A stretch of 64,000 nucleotides of DNA from Penicillium oxalicum. Its lineage: Eukaryota > Ascomycota > Eurotiomycetes > Eurotiales > Aspergillaceae. The stretch is taken from NCBI RefSeq assembly GCF_001723175.1, contig NC_064651.1, positions 3,658,001-3,722,000 on the forward strand, given 5' to 3'. Below are positions 33,060 through 43,584 of this stretch, in pieces. Numbering within the stretch: position 1 is the first letter of the stretch; every line of letters starts with the position of its first letter. Under the pieces are notes generated by a model. That model made no database searches. It saw only the letters and a list, made by a program, of their open reading frames with translations, and had not been told where the DNA came from. Both the position numbers and the translations under genes were made by a program.

Positions 33060-34882
33060 TCACGGGAACTGCTCCAACGCACAGAGAATGACAAATGAGC
33101 ACAGTTCATTGGAGTCAGCAAACCCTGCATTCGCCGAGACTTTGGCCCGCAGGTGATCCTTGGTAAAAGCCGCAAACAGCGAGCTGAGCGAGGGTGAATC
33201 GTGATAATTTGGGAGCTGCTCGTCGACAGCGATGTCTGGATCTGTGGCAAGGCTGGTATCATGAGAATCAGGAGCACCGTAAGCAGCCTCAGCGTCTGTC
33301 AAGGGGCCCGAAGGACCTGTCAAATCGTCCGATCTGGCCATCTGGGTGGCCTTACACCACTCGTCTCTGGTGCGGGCACTCCACACGGCGTGCTGACAGG
33401 GAAGGGGCATCTTCAACACGAGCTCGTCGTTAAGGGGCTCATAATAGGGTGATTGGTGTCCAGACTCGAGATCGCGATTGCTGAAGAAGTTGATGATGTT
33501 GGCGAGAAACATGGTGCGGCGGGCAGTCTCGGCGACGGCCCACTGGGACCAGTCATCTTGAGTTTGGGTATCGGGCAGAATTCCGAGACCCTTCGGGTCA
33601 AGATGAGACCGCGAGAAACACTGCGTCATTTTTAAAAGGAATGGTGACTTTAGCCCTCTCGTCCGCCGTTTCAGCTTCCATCTCTCTGTGTCTTTGATGG
33701 ACGCCGTGCCCATCTCGAGTATTTCATAGAGAAGCATCGCATGGAGGGCGTCCCACTGTTGCAAGCAATGATAGCTCGACTAAATGGTCTTTGAATTAGT
33801 CCCTTGGAGGATAACTTCATCACTTCAGCAAAGGCGCTTACATAGGACTCAATCAGGCTTTGTCGTTGCGCATCTATAGCTCGCCTAATATACCCCACCC
33901 CTTCCTTGTTCCCCAAAGCACTCCCGCAGCAGATGGCCATGGAAGTGTGCGGAAGCATTGTCGTGTCTGGGACATTGTCACTGAACAGTGTCCGGTGCAG
34001 AAATGGACAATAGAAATCATCCTGGAGCAGGAATTTCGGATACTGTTGCAGCAGGCGGGCGCAGTCGGCTTGACGCGCTCCAGATACGTCTCCTGTAGAT
34101 AAGAGCGCCCGAGGCGAGTTGTTAGCACCCGATGAGTCTATCCTGGCCATCTTCGACTGATTGAGGGTATTTGAAACAGCCAATGCGGGGATCTCCTCAT
34201 CCAGCATAGGGTATGACTGTTGCGAAGCTGATGAAAGCTCCGGAAAGTACACACTCTGTGGTCGAGTAGTGATCGCTGGTGCTGGGTCTGGGGTCATATC
34301 GTGGACTAGGTCGGCCGGTGGGGAAACTACTGAGGCGAGATTGATCGTATCCATGTTCCAAGGAAAATTCCGAGAGGTCCATGAGACTGTAGGATCGGCA
34401 TCTGGATCACCTAGCGAGCTCTGACGGCTCCATAGCAAGGCCAGATTGGTCGTACGAACGTCATGCTTATCGAGAGGCGAAGGGTCTTCAAACGAAGACG
34501 AAGATGCCGGGATAGAAGCAGAAGTCGCGTTGGAGGAGAAGGGTGGCGTTACCCGAGCTGCTCTCTGCGGCATCGAGGCGTATTTACAGATGATATTTCG
34601 TTTCGCACAGCGCGAGCAGGTTGGTTGCGTGTAGCAGCATTTAGCTTTGGCCTGCACGCAGGCATTACATGCTTTACGGCGCGTTGTGGGCTTGTCTGAT
34701 CGCAGACACCGTCGTCGATGGCGCAAAAGAAGATCACCTGATACCAAGCAGGTCAGATTTTGCAACGGGATGCGTGATAGGGGATGGGGAGATTGGATAG
34801 ATGACGAAAACGCACGTCTTTGGTAGCTCTTGAAACAGAAGTCGCATATGTGAGTTCCCGGGAGTGGCTCGGATCCCGACAT
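33060..34882 (-). CDS. transcription factor with tandem C2HC and Zn2Cys6 zinc fingers
   Basis: Exons 34882-34816, 34737-33842 and 33779-33060 give 560 aa. Splicing exon 1 to exon 2 creates a zinc finger of the C2H2 type in which the last ligand is Cys: C-x2-C then RHRRRC. Right after it comes a Zn2Cys6 cluster with spacing C-x2-C-x6-C-x6-C-x2-C-x6-C (CNACVQAKAKC...CSRC...C). A Ser/Pro-rich linker follows, then a fungal-specific regulatory region (DFYCPFLHRTLFSD, LQQWDALHAMLLYEILEMG and FLANIINFFSNRD). It is a nuclear sequence-specific regulator of unknown targets. Fungal regulators combining both finger types are known and often control local accessory genes. Confidence 0.85.
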
Positions 34883-36553
34883 GGTTCAGATGCAGCATCG
34901 AAGAGGATTGTACGCAGGGTAAGAGTGTCGGAGGGACTGATGATTTAGCGCAGCGTCACTCTCATCGATACAATCTTTGAAAACAAGCGGGCCGCAAGAA
35001 CAGACATAATCCGTCTCTCTCAGAAGAGGCTAGAAAAGTAAGAGTCTGTGCCTGTAGCTTAGAAGAGGAAGCACGACTCGGCACTTGCTGTGTCTCTATC
35101 AATACTTGGCTCTCCAGTATCAAAGCACTCCTCAAACGCGAATAGTCTTTGACTCAACGAGGTTGGCTACTAGCCCAGGTGTAGTCTGATCGATGTTGAC
35201 AAATTGAAACTAACCGACCGATGACGTGCGAGGTGAGATGACAAACTAACCATCCAATCAGGTGCCCCCCGTCTGCATCTTCACTCGGCCCTGGGGCTGA
35301 CAGTGAGACAGTGCGCAATTCGTACACATTACACACGGTGTGCATCAGTATGATGATGAGGCTCTTCGACCACGTGGTTATACAGTTTTGTTGGAAAAAG
35401 ATGGATCCGCATGGCCGACCATGGTGATGGTACAAAACATGCAGCAGAAACAACACCACACTTTGAGCCATCGGACTACCTTGAGTCCCTTGAGCTGACA
35501 TGATCATTCTGAAACGCGCGCGGACAGCATATCCTTCTTAAAGCAATCACAGTCATTTCTCTTAATGTCTCTTTCTCTTCATCCAGCTGATTCTGTCAAT
35601 TTCACAGTGTTCATATCTACTTTCAAGAAAGAGACAATCCGTGTGCCCTAGTTCGGCCCGAACATCGGAATCTTCCTCTCTTTTGATCCCGTGGGTGCCA
35701 GAAAGAAGTTGAGAACTGAGAAAACGCAGAGCCAATACCAGGGTCTTTATGGTCCTCCAAGTCACGAGAATCGAGTTCGGACGAATCTGCGGCGTGCGGC
35801 GAAAGGGAATCCAACACGTCAGACGGACGAAAGAGACGGACCGGACGAAATTAGCCGGAACTTGTAACAGTCATGTCCAAATCGGGTTTAGACTCTGGAT
35901 GTTCCGCCACGCAGAGAGAATTGCCGAGTAGCTTCGGATTGGGGGGGGAAAGGGTGACTTGGGAAGTGCTTTGAATGCTACTGTCTTAATAGGCAACATG
36001 GTAACAGGTGCAATTAAAGAACAGGGTGACAGGTTTGTGGGGTCATGGTTCTCATCGAAAGAGAGTCTCTTGGTGGATACGAAGAGAGTGGATGGATATG
36101 GAAATCCGACAGGAAAAGGAAGTGGAGACTAAACTTTTTCCAGAGACTATACGCAAAGACTAAATTAGACGGGTCCTGAGTGTCAGCGCTCCAATCGCAA
36201 GTAACGACGCAGCGAGACATTCACATCTACTAGTCTGCTGTAGCTCATGTAAGACTTCAGGGTATAAGTATACCCAAGAGGCCCACCGGTACTGGCTTGA
36301 GACAACCGATCATACTCTCAAGTATTTGCTATCCAGTGGTCTTTACTCATCTGGAGCCGACAGGAGATCATTCTTCTCTTCCGAGTCGAGACTGTTTTTT
36401 GGGCTTTTCGACCTCATTGTTTTCCAAAATCAACATTTCGTTTCTTGCGCATTTTGGAACAAGTCTCAGCAGATTCCATCTGGTGTTGCAATTGTCGAGT
36501 TCGATACTCTACCCACCTGGGCAAGACCCTTTACAATCACAGTAGCCATCACT
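34883..36553. other. intergenic, no gene seen
   Basis: Promoter regions of the divergent transcription factor and SDR genes. Open frames are all shorter than about 120 codons and lack family features. Confidence 0.5.
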
Positions 36554-37834
36554 ATGGTGAGCCTCCAGGCGGTTCGAGCGCACAATGCGACTCTGAAGAC
36601 CCTCACCTCAAGTCTGACAGCAGTGTTTGGTAAGTGCCTGGCATCCCTCAGCCTCCGTCTACATACACAATGCTCCCTTCCAACATCAAGTCAATCCCCA
36701 CTACCGACATTGTATCGAAGCCAATGCTGCAGATAATTCCCCCGTCCAATAGAGCAACCCAACCCCCCCCCCAAAAAGCATCAAACATCTCACTAACCTC
36801 CTGCTCTCGCTTCTCCCCATTCAGTCGGCGGTACATCAGGCATCGCCCTGTCAACCGCCTGCGCTCTCGCCCGTCACACTCGCTCTCCCAAAATCTACCT
36901 CATCGGCCGCAGCCAATCCGCCGCCGACGCAGCCATCGCCTCCCTGAAAAGCATCAACGCCTCCGCCCAGCCCATCTTCCTCCAAACTGACATCTCCCTC
37001 CTCCAAAACGTCGACCGCGTCTGCGCCCAAATCGCCACCACCGAAAAAAGACTAAACCTCCTCTTCATGACCCCGGGATATCTCACGCTCAAAGGCCGCG
37101 ACGAAACGATCGAAGGTCTCGATCGTAAATTCGTGTTACATTATTATGCGCGCATGCGATTCCTCACCAATTTACTCCCGCTTTTGGATGCAGCGGCTCG
37201 GCAAGCAGATTGGGAGTCTCCCGCTTCACCTGACGGAGACGGCGGGGAGATGAAGATCGTCCACGCCGAATTATCTCGCGTGGTGTCGGTGTTGGATCCG
37301 ATGGTTGCGGTGCGCGCGGGCGGTCCGGGGACGCTGGATTTTGACGACCTCAGTCTCAAACACACGTTTAGTCTCAAGACGTGCGGTTGGCATGCGAGTC
37401 TGATGGGGGATTTCTTTCTGGAGCGGATGGCGGTGAAAGCACCGCGGACTTCCTTCGTTCATGCGTATCCTTCGGGCGTGGCTACGGGCGTGTTGCGTGA
37501 ATTGCCTGCGGGACGCTTACTGGGGGCTCTGCTGACGCCGCTGATGAGACCGTTTTTGGTGCCTCTGGAGGAGAGTGGGGAGAGGCATTTGTATGCGGCA
37601 ACGAGTGGGAGATACCCCCCGAGAGCTGAGGGAGAAGCAAGAGAAGGTGATATCGCAGTGGGCAGCGATGGTACACAGGGAAGTGGATGTTACTGGCTAA
37701 GCTGGGATGGGGAGGTGTTTCCACCAAACGAAAAGCTCGAGCGGACGAGGGAACAGGGCGCCCCAGAGAAGGTCATGCAACATACAGAGGAGGTGTTTGA
37801 GCAAGTGTGTGTACAGGGCAAGACATATCCATGA
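36554..37834 (+). CDS. short-chain dehydrogenase/reductase-like protein with atypical active site
   Basis: Exons 36554-36629 and 36825-37834 give 361 aa. The intron splits the cofactor motif, which joins as FVGGTSGIALSTACALARH (TGxxxGxG variant). PKIYLIGRSQSAADAAI and LNLLFMTPGYLTLKGRDETI follow as the usual second and fourth strands. The position of the catalytic Tyr-x3-Lys reads KTCGWHASLMGDFF, so neither the Tyr nor the Lys is in place. VHAYPSGVATGVL follows as in related fungal members. It may be a non-catalytic or divergent reductase. The intron contains a run of ten C. Distance to the transcription factor gene is about 1.7 kb; co-regulation is possible but unsupported. Confidence 0.82.
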
Positions 37835-38462
37835 AATTTCATCCGTGGAATCGGTTCATTTCAACTCGTCCGGCACCCACCCGTGCAAGATGTGCTTTCT
37901 TATGCTTTCTCCAGGCCAACACAATCCATTCAGGCTGGCCACGGCTCAAACTTTTCTTGTCCCCTCCCCCCCTTTCCTCTTCCTCTTTTTCTTCTTGTAT
38001 ATTAACGAAAGCATCACATTCCATATCATTTCTGGTCAGGCCCTCGACGTGTACACAAGGCTTACCGTGGTTTCAAGGGAACTTCATTGTGGTCAAGCCG
38101 AGGCTGCCGGGCTAGCCACGGAGGCAGATATTACTCAATACTACCACCCACAGACGCGGGACCACCATCCCGCCGAAGTCAACTTCTAAGTCTGTAGGAC
38201 CAGAATAGAGCCAAAAAGAAAAATGTCAGAAGCCCAAGAGAATGTCTGAGAGACATCTTGGGAGCCGTCCCGAGTCAAAAGAAGGCCCCGTCTGACTGAG
38301 CCATACCAGCGACGAGATCAATAATCAAGATGAAGAAAAAGCAAAACGCCCAGACCAATGCAAATGCACCTCTAAAATACACGATATATGAACAAGCATT
38401 AAAAAGAATTCATCAGAAAAAAAAAGAGAAGGGGGGGGGGGGGGGGTGAACTAGTCGCTTGT
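37835..38462. other. intergenic, convergent 3' flanks
   Basis: This is the 3' flank of the SDR gene and, on the minus strand, of the NB-ARC gene. It contains CT-rich DNA near 37965-37995 and the poly-G tract listed separately. No gene was seen. Confidence 0.5.
38431..38446 (+). repeat. 16-base poly-G tract
   Basis: An uninterrupted run of 16 G lies 16 bp downstream of the stop codon of the minus-strand NB-ARC gene (poly-C in its transcript). It is preceded on the plus strand by a purine-rich A/G stretch. Long homopolymers are slippage- and sequencing-error-prone, so the exact length is uncertain. Confidence 0.8.
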
Positions 38463-41400
38463 TCAAACCCTCGGTCCGGAGTAGGCATAATTTGGTTTTG
38501 CTGGAGAGCTCCCACTTCTCGGACGCGCCGGGGGGACGGATCCGTTCTGAGTTGGCAAGTAGGCCTGTTCGTGGCCGGGGATAATGGGGCCCGAGATATT
38601 TGGATGCAGAAGACGATACGAGGGAATGTTTCTCGGCGTTTGGAGTTTTCTCACGCCGTGCAGCCTCAGCCGTGGATCCCGCACGTCGAGCCGATGTCCT
38701 GCGACAGGGAGAAGTGGTCCGGGCTCCAAATCTGAGACCCATTCCTGGCTTGTATCTATGATTCTTTCATCGACCGACCCTATCCGGCCACGAGAAAATC
38801 CAGAGAGCGCGTACACTTGCTCAGATGGGAGGGCGCCAACATGGCCGTCGGAGACGGGCGCGGAAACCCACTGGGTGCTTGACGCAGAGAGCGACTGAGC
38901 CGGCCCAACAAAGAAAGATGGTGGTGAGAATTGAGGGGGTGATCGGACAGGCTCTGTGGCGCAAGACTGGGTGGAAAAAGTGGAAGAGCCACGAGATAAG
39001 GGTTCTGAGCCGATTTGCTCGCTCTCACTCATTAAAGCCGAGTCAGATGCAGCCATCGATAAAGGCAGTGACCCGGGCAAGATGGCAGACGGATGAGCAA
39101 CCTTTGCAGGTGTGGACGCCACAGGGGGGCCTAAAACTGCGCCCCGCGTGACGTGTTGCGGTAAGGAGGGCTTTGGGGTAATGGTGATCGAGATATCATG
39201 GTCGACGGGTAGTAGTGGGGGCGGATACTGAAGAAGCGATGGTGTGCTTGCGGAGACGTTCCTCGTGGGAATGGTGTAAGGAATCAGGGTCGAAGCACTG
39301 GCGGTTAGATCAAGGTTGGCCTGTAAGGAAGGACGACGAGAGTCGAGACCGGACGTAGCTGTCCCATACAGATCCAATGCCCCTAAAGATTGAGTCAGTG
39401 GTCTGCGGTCAGTCTCTCTGTACGTAGGTCGGCTCGGCGGGTCTGTCAGAATATCATGCGACATCAACTCGCGGGCGAGCGGAGAGCCAAGCGTTCGACC
39501 TGGATGGCTATCAGGCAAATCGTCAGACGACCTTATGTGTACCTCTGATTGAACGTCCAAATTCCCAGAAGTCGATGATGATGGTGGACGCCTGATGGAC
39601 ATGTCATCTGCGTCGGCCGTTCGCTTCGCAGCCATTTTGGCATACGGGGGCGCGTTCTCGGCGTTTGTTGGTGAAGTACTGGAACCAGACAGACTTCTTT
39701 GTCCTGATAAGCTCTGACTTCCGTTCATTCGTCTTACCGCAGCAAGCGCAGACTCGGCAGTTGATCCTGAAACTGAGGGGCTTCTACCTTGCTCCGATGA
39801 GGCGCGACTGGACGATCCTCTGCCCTCAATCGGGGAGATTTCGACAAGTGGACTACCTAATGGTGGGCTACGGAGTCGCCGTGGTCCGCGGGATTTTTGG
39901 CTTGGTGGCGCCGGTTCGGCAGAATAAATATGTGAGTAAGATTGTGCGAGTTGCCAGTCCTGGATCCCATTATACGGGATCGGTGGGCTGTGGGAAGCAG
40001 GTGAATCTCGTGGTCGTTCTGTATTTTGACTTATCTGCGACAACGCGGGAGAAATCTTGGGCGCCTCATTCGCATCATCGCCATCAGTCTCGTAGCCGTC
40101 GTCGGACCCGGACTCGGCATGATGGTAAACATGAGGAGGGAAAAGCTCCAACCTGAAGGCAGGCGCCCGCGTCATCTCCTCGGGAGATGCAGCACGAACA
40201 GATCCGGATTCGGTAAAGTTCCAGGTCGATTCGCGCGAAAGACCACCTTCGTCGGCCGAGGATTCGGGAAACGAGGAGGATGAGCTGCTTGATCTATCAA
40301 ACACGGACTTTTGATTTCGAGTTGACTCTTGAGAGGAGCTCGGTGACATACGGTCAATCTCGTTGCTGACGCTTTTCATCAATTGCTTCAGGGTCTCACG
40401 CGCCTCCCGAAGGACAGGCGGGTGATTCTCCATCGCTGGCTTCCGAGGAAAGAGTTCAGCCAGACGGGATGCCTGAGTTTCATACTCCCGGTAGTCGCGT
40501 ACGAGTCCACAGTCGTTATAGTGAGCCATTCTTTCCTTGGCCATCTCATAAGATCTGCAAAGAAATCGTGTGGCGACAATGAGCCATGAGTCGTAGAAAC
40601 CAGGGGTTTGCATGATGATGTCTTTATGATCCTCATCCTTGATCTTGAGCTCGTCGCGGCAAAAGCCCTGCACGACGCTGTGGACTTTCACAATGTCGAC
40701 TCCAGAGCTGCTGCGATACAAGGAGAAAAAGCCATCCTGGCTGCTCCCCGTAAAGGAGTCGGTTAATTGGGGAGTCAATCTAGGGTCGACTTGCATCTCG
40801 TCGCTCGAATATTGGGATGACGAGATTTGTTGTAAATTCATATCCAGTTCGGATGTTCGCTCCACCAAGCCGTAGTTGATCAATGTGCCCAACGTGGTGT
40901 CAAGATCAGGTTCCTCTCCAGACTGCGCGCTGGACAAGATTTCTGCATTTTCGGCAGTCATGATGGATCGCCCAAGGAGAAGCAGACCGACGGGGACTTG
41001 ATGACTGAGAAAGGAAAGCAAGTTGATCAGATTCAAAGCTTCACGTTGATTGAGCCGGTACAGATCATTCATGATGCTGAGAAATGGTTCCGCGAGCTTT
41101 TTGTCCGTGACCTGATGTTTGACTCGGTATCTTTCAATTCGTTTCCCAGTCGCATTCAGGCGGTGGCCTATTGCGTGAATGGCTAATGGCAAACACTCGT
41201 AGTATTCCACCAGCTCCGTAGCTTTGGCGCATTGCTCAGCTGTCGGCCTTCTGATACCAAGGTCACGATACAGAAGCTTGCAGGCATCTTCGACCTTTAG
41301 CCGAGGCACAGATAGGCAATATGGTTCAAACAATCGCTGTTTCTTGCGGAGGGTAGAAGTGATCGATGTGTAGATGATGCTGCATCTCTTACTCCACGGT

Positions 41401-42046
41401 AAAAAGGAGCGGAACTTGTTAATGTCATCGTCGTGATCGAACAGAATCCCGTCGAAAATCAAAAGCCATTCATGGCGTGACTGTAGCCAGTTGCGGACAG
41501 CATCCACGTAAGTCTGAGATTGTTTGTATTCCGGTTCATCGGCCTCATTTTGTTCAATAAGCGCGGCCGCCTGTGCAATCTCCCAGAAACACTTATGTAT
41601 CGACTCGCGAGATTTGGCGTCGACCCAGAATACTCCTCCCGAGTAGCAGTCGAGCTGTGTGAAGACGTATTGCCGTGCGAGGTGAGTCTTTCCCGAACCG
41701 GGCACTCCCGCGATCAAAACAGCCATCGTGCGCTCTGCGCGTGCTTTGGCTTTGAACAGTCGCTTGTGCAGCTCGTCCAGTTGCTTCTCCATCCCGAAAA
41801 AAGCTGCGTTGGGGTGAAATCCGGGAGGTGCGACCAAAAGTGCGGGCTCTCGTTGGGATGGAAGGTCTACTACCGGTCAACTTTGAAATACCCCATGATC
41901 TCTATGCCTTCGGTTCCCACAGAGGCTGGACTTACGAGTCAAGGAACGTGAAAGTGGGTGAGCGTCAATTTTGTCCTTTTCGAGTACGGATGAGCTGCCC
42001 TCATCGGTGACGACTCCTCGACCCAGATTTGGTACAGAACGATGGC
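38463..42046 (-). CDS. NB-ARC (STAND) NTPase, NLR-like; 5' end unresolved
   Basis: Exons 42046-41936 and about 41868-38463 (intron GTAAGT...GTAG, exact acceptor of two adjacent TAGs uncertain) give about 1,170 aa; the first exon is probably preceded by another. NB-ARC core: P-loop GVPGSGKTHLARQY, Walker B-like EWLLIFDGILFD, sensor region CSIIYTSITSTLRK, GxP-type motif ECLPLAIHAIGHRLN, and a VHSVVQ at the MHD position. The remaining 600 residues are Ser/Pro-rich and disordered, with no TPR, ankyrin or WD repeats visible. Fungal STAND proteins of this class act in non-self or stress recognition. The lipase-like gene directly upstream on the same strand would supply the usual N-terminal effector domain. 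A start codon for the exon at 42046 was not found, so this entry may be the downstream half of one gene. Confidence 0.75.
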
Positions 42047-42357
42047 CTATGGGACGGTAGTCAGCACTGGACTACCAGAAGGGGGAAAAGATCAAGAGTT
42101 GATGGGAACACTCAACAAGATCAGCTAGCTTTGGAAAGAATCGATGACCGGGAGCCACTCTGTTGACCGCAAACAAACAGTCCATTAGATACATGAAATC
42201 GAGTCAAAAACTCACACGATCACACCGGCAATTGTGCAATGACAGAGAAACACAGATTACGCACGCTCGAAGACCAGAACTCGCAAAATACAAATGGCCT
42301 TCGCCGAAAATCATAAAATTCGCCGTAATGCACAGGCTCTCTCTCAACACGAAGGCG

Positions 42358-43584
42358 TCAAACAGCGGGCTCCTCGATCTTGTAATCCTTCAAAGTAACC
42401 GACTCGTCCGGTGCGGGTAGGAAATGAGTGTTCCTACCGGGTGCTCGGGCATTCAATTCTGGCGTGCCCCGGTCCGTGGGGTCATCCGTGCCGTCGTAGA
42501 TCTCTCGCGCCTTGGCCCTCTTCTCCATGGCTCGGGTCTTGCGCTCTTCGATCCAACGGTCGGCGATCACAGATGGTGCCTCACGAGAATAACGAAGGAT
42601 GGCCTCAGCAACCACCTCGTAGCCCGGCGAGTTCTCATCGTCGAATTTGCACATGTGGCTGTGATCGGCCTCGATTCCGCCTCGTTCGACACCTTCAAAG
42701 TACGGTGCGGCCGAGGACTCATCGACGATGATTTCCCGCGTTCCCTTGACGTCCATTGAGCGCGTCTCATGGAAGAAGTATATGTGAAACCGGCTCATGA
42801 TGTCTGCAAACAGACTGTTGATATGCTGCAGGGTCTCGTTGTTGGTCTGCAGTGACTTGATCAACTGCGGCGATGTCTCCATAAATTTCTTTGGGAGGAC
42901 TGCTGAGCAAATCTTTTGCAGCAGGAGACCCCATTTCGCCATGTCTGAGCCATTGTGCGGGGTGCCGAGAAAGAGGATCCCAAAGGTTGAGATATATACG
43001 GAGCGAAGATGCTCGGTCTTTTCATTGGAAAGGCTGCGAGAATAGATCAGGGCGCGTTTCACCACCAGACCGCCGAGGGAATGGCAGATGAAGATAATTG
43101 GACGATTGGGACAACTGCGCAACTGTGTAGTTGAAGAACCGAGGATCAATATGTAGTCTTTCAAGCTCCAATTCGACAGTCGCGGGAGAGATGCAAAAAG
43201 AAAAAAAAAATAAAAGAAAAGCCGACACTAGAAGAGCAACGGTACAGGACAAGAGGACTGGAAGCAACCTACATTTCGATTTGCGGCGAGGGTGGATGCC
43301 AGGGTTTCTGCGTGGCTCACGACAGAGTCTCGCGATGCGCCATCAGTGAATGCGACGACGTTTGCATTATACCCATATGTCAAGATTCGAGGTCGCAACG
43401 GCCCAAGGACATCTGGCAGAAGATCCACTGGCCAGAAGCATCCCGAGGTCTTGCTGGTCCACGAGGTCTCAGGATGACCATTCAAGCCGTGGACCAAGAC
43501 TATATCCACTGTGGGGATTGCTCCACGCGGAGGCACATAAATCTGCGTCAAGCCGAATTGCTTGACGGAAGGGTGATGGCTCAT
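42358..43584 (-). CDS. LipA/SERAC1-like alpha/beta hydrolase
   Basis: Exons 43584-43273 and 43122-42358 (150-nt intron, GTAGGT...ACACAG, phase 0) give 358 aa. VDIVLVHGLNGHPETSW near residue 27 is the first strand and oxyanion region of the DUF676/PGAP1-type hydrolases. PIIFICHSLGGLVVKRAL holds the nucleophile Ser near residue 119, followed by FLGTPHNGSDMAKWG. A His in IEADHSHMCKF is a likely triad member. In many fungal NLR-type proteins this domain sits N-terminal to NB-ARC or NACHT. Here it ends at a TGA (42358) about 310 bp before the first NB-ARC exon I could place. A weak GTAGGA donor near 42430 could in phase bypass that stop and join the exon at 42046, with an unusually long intron of about 384 nt. 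Confidence 0.85.
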
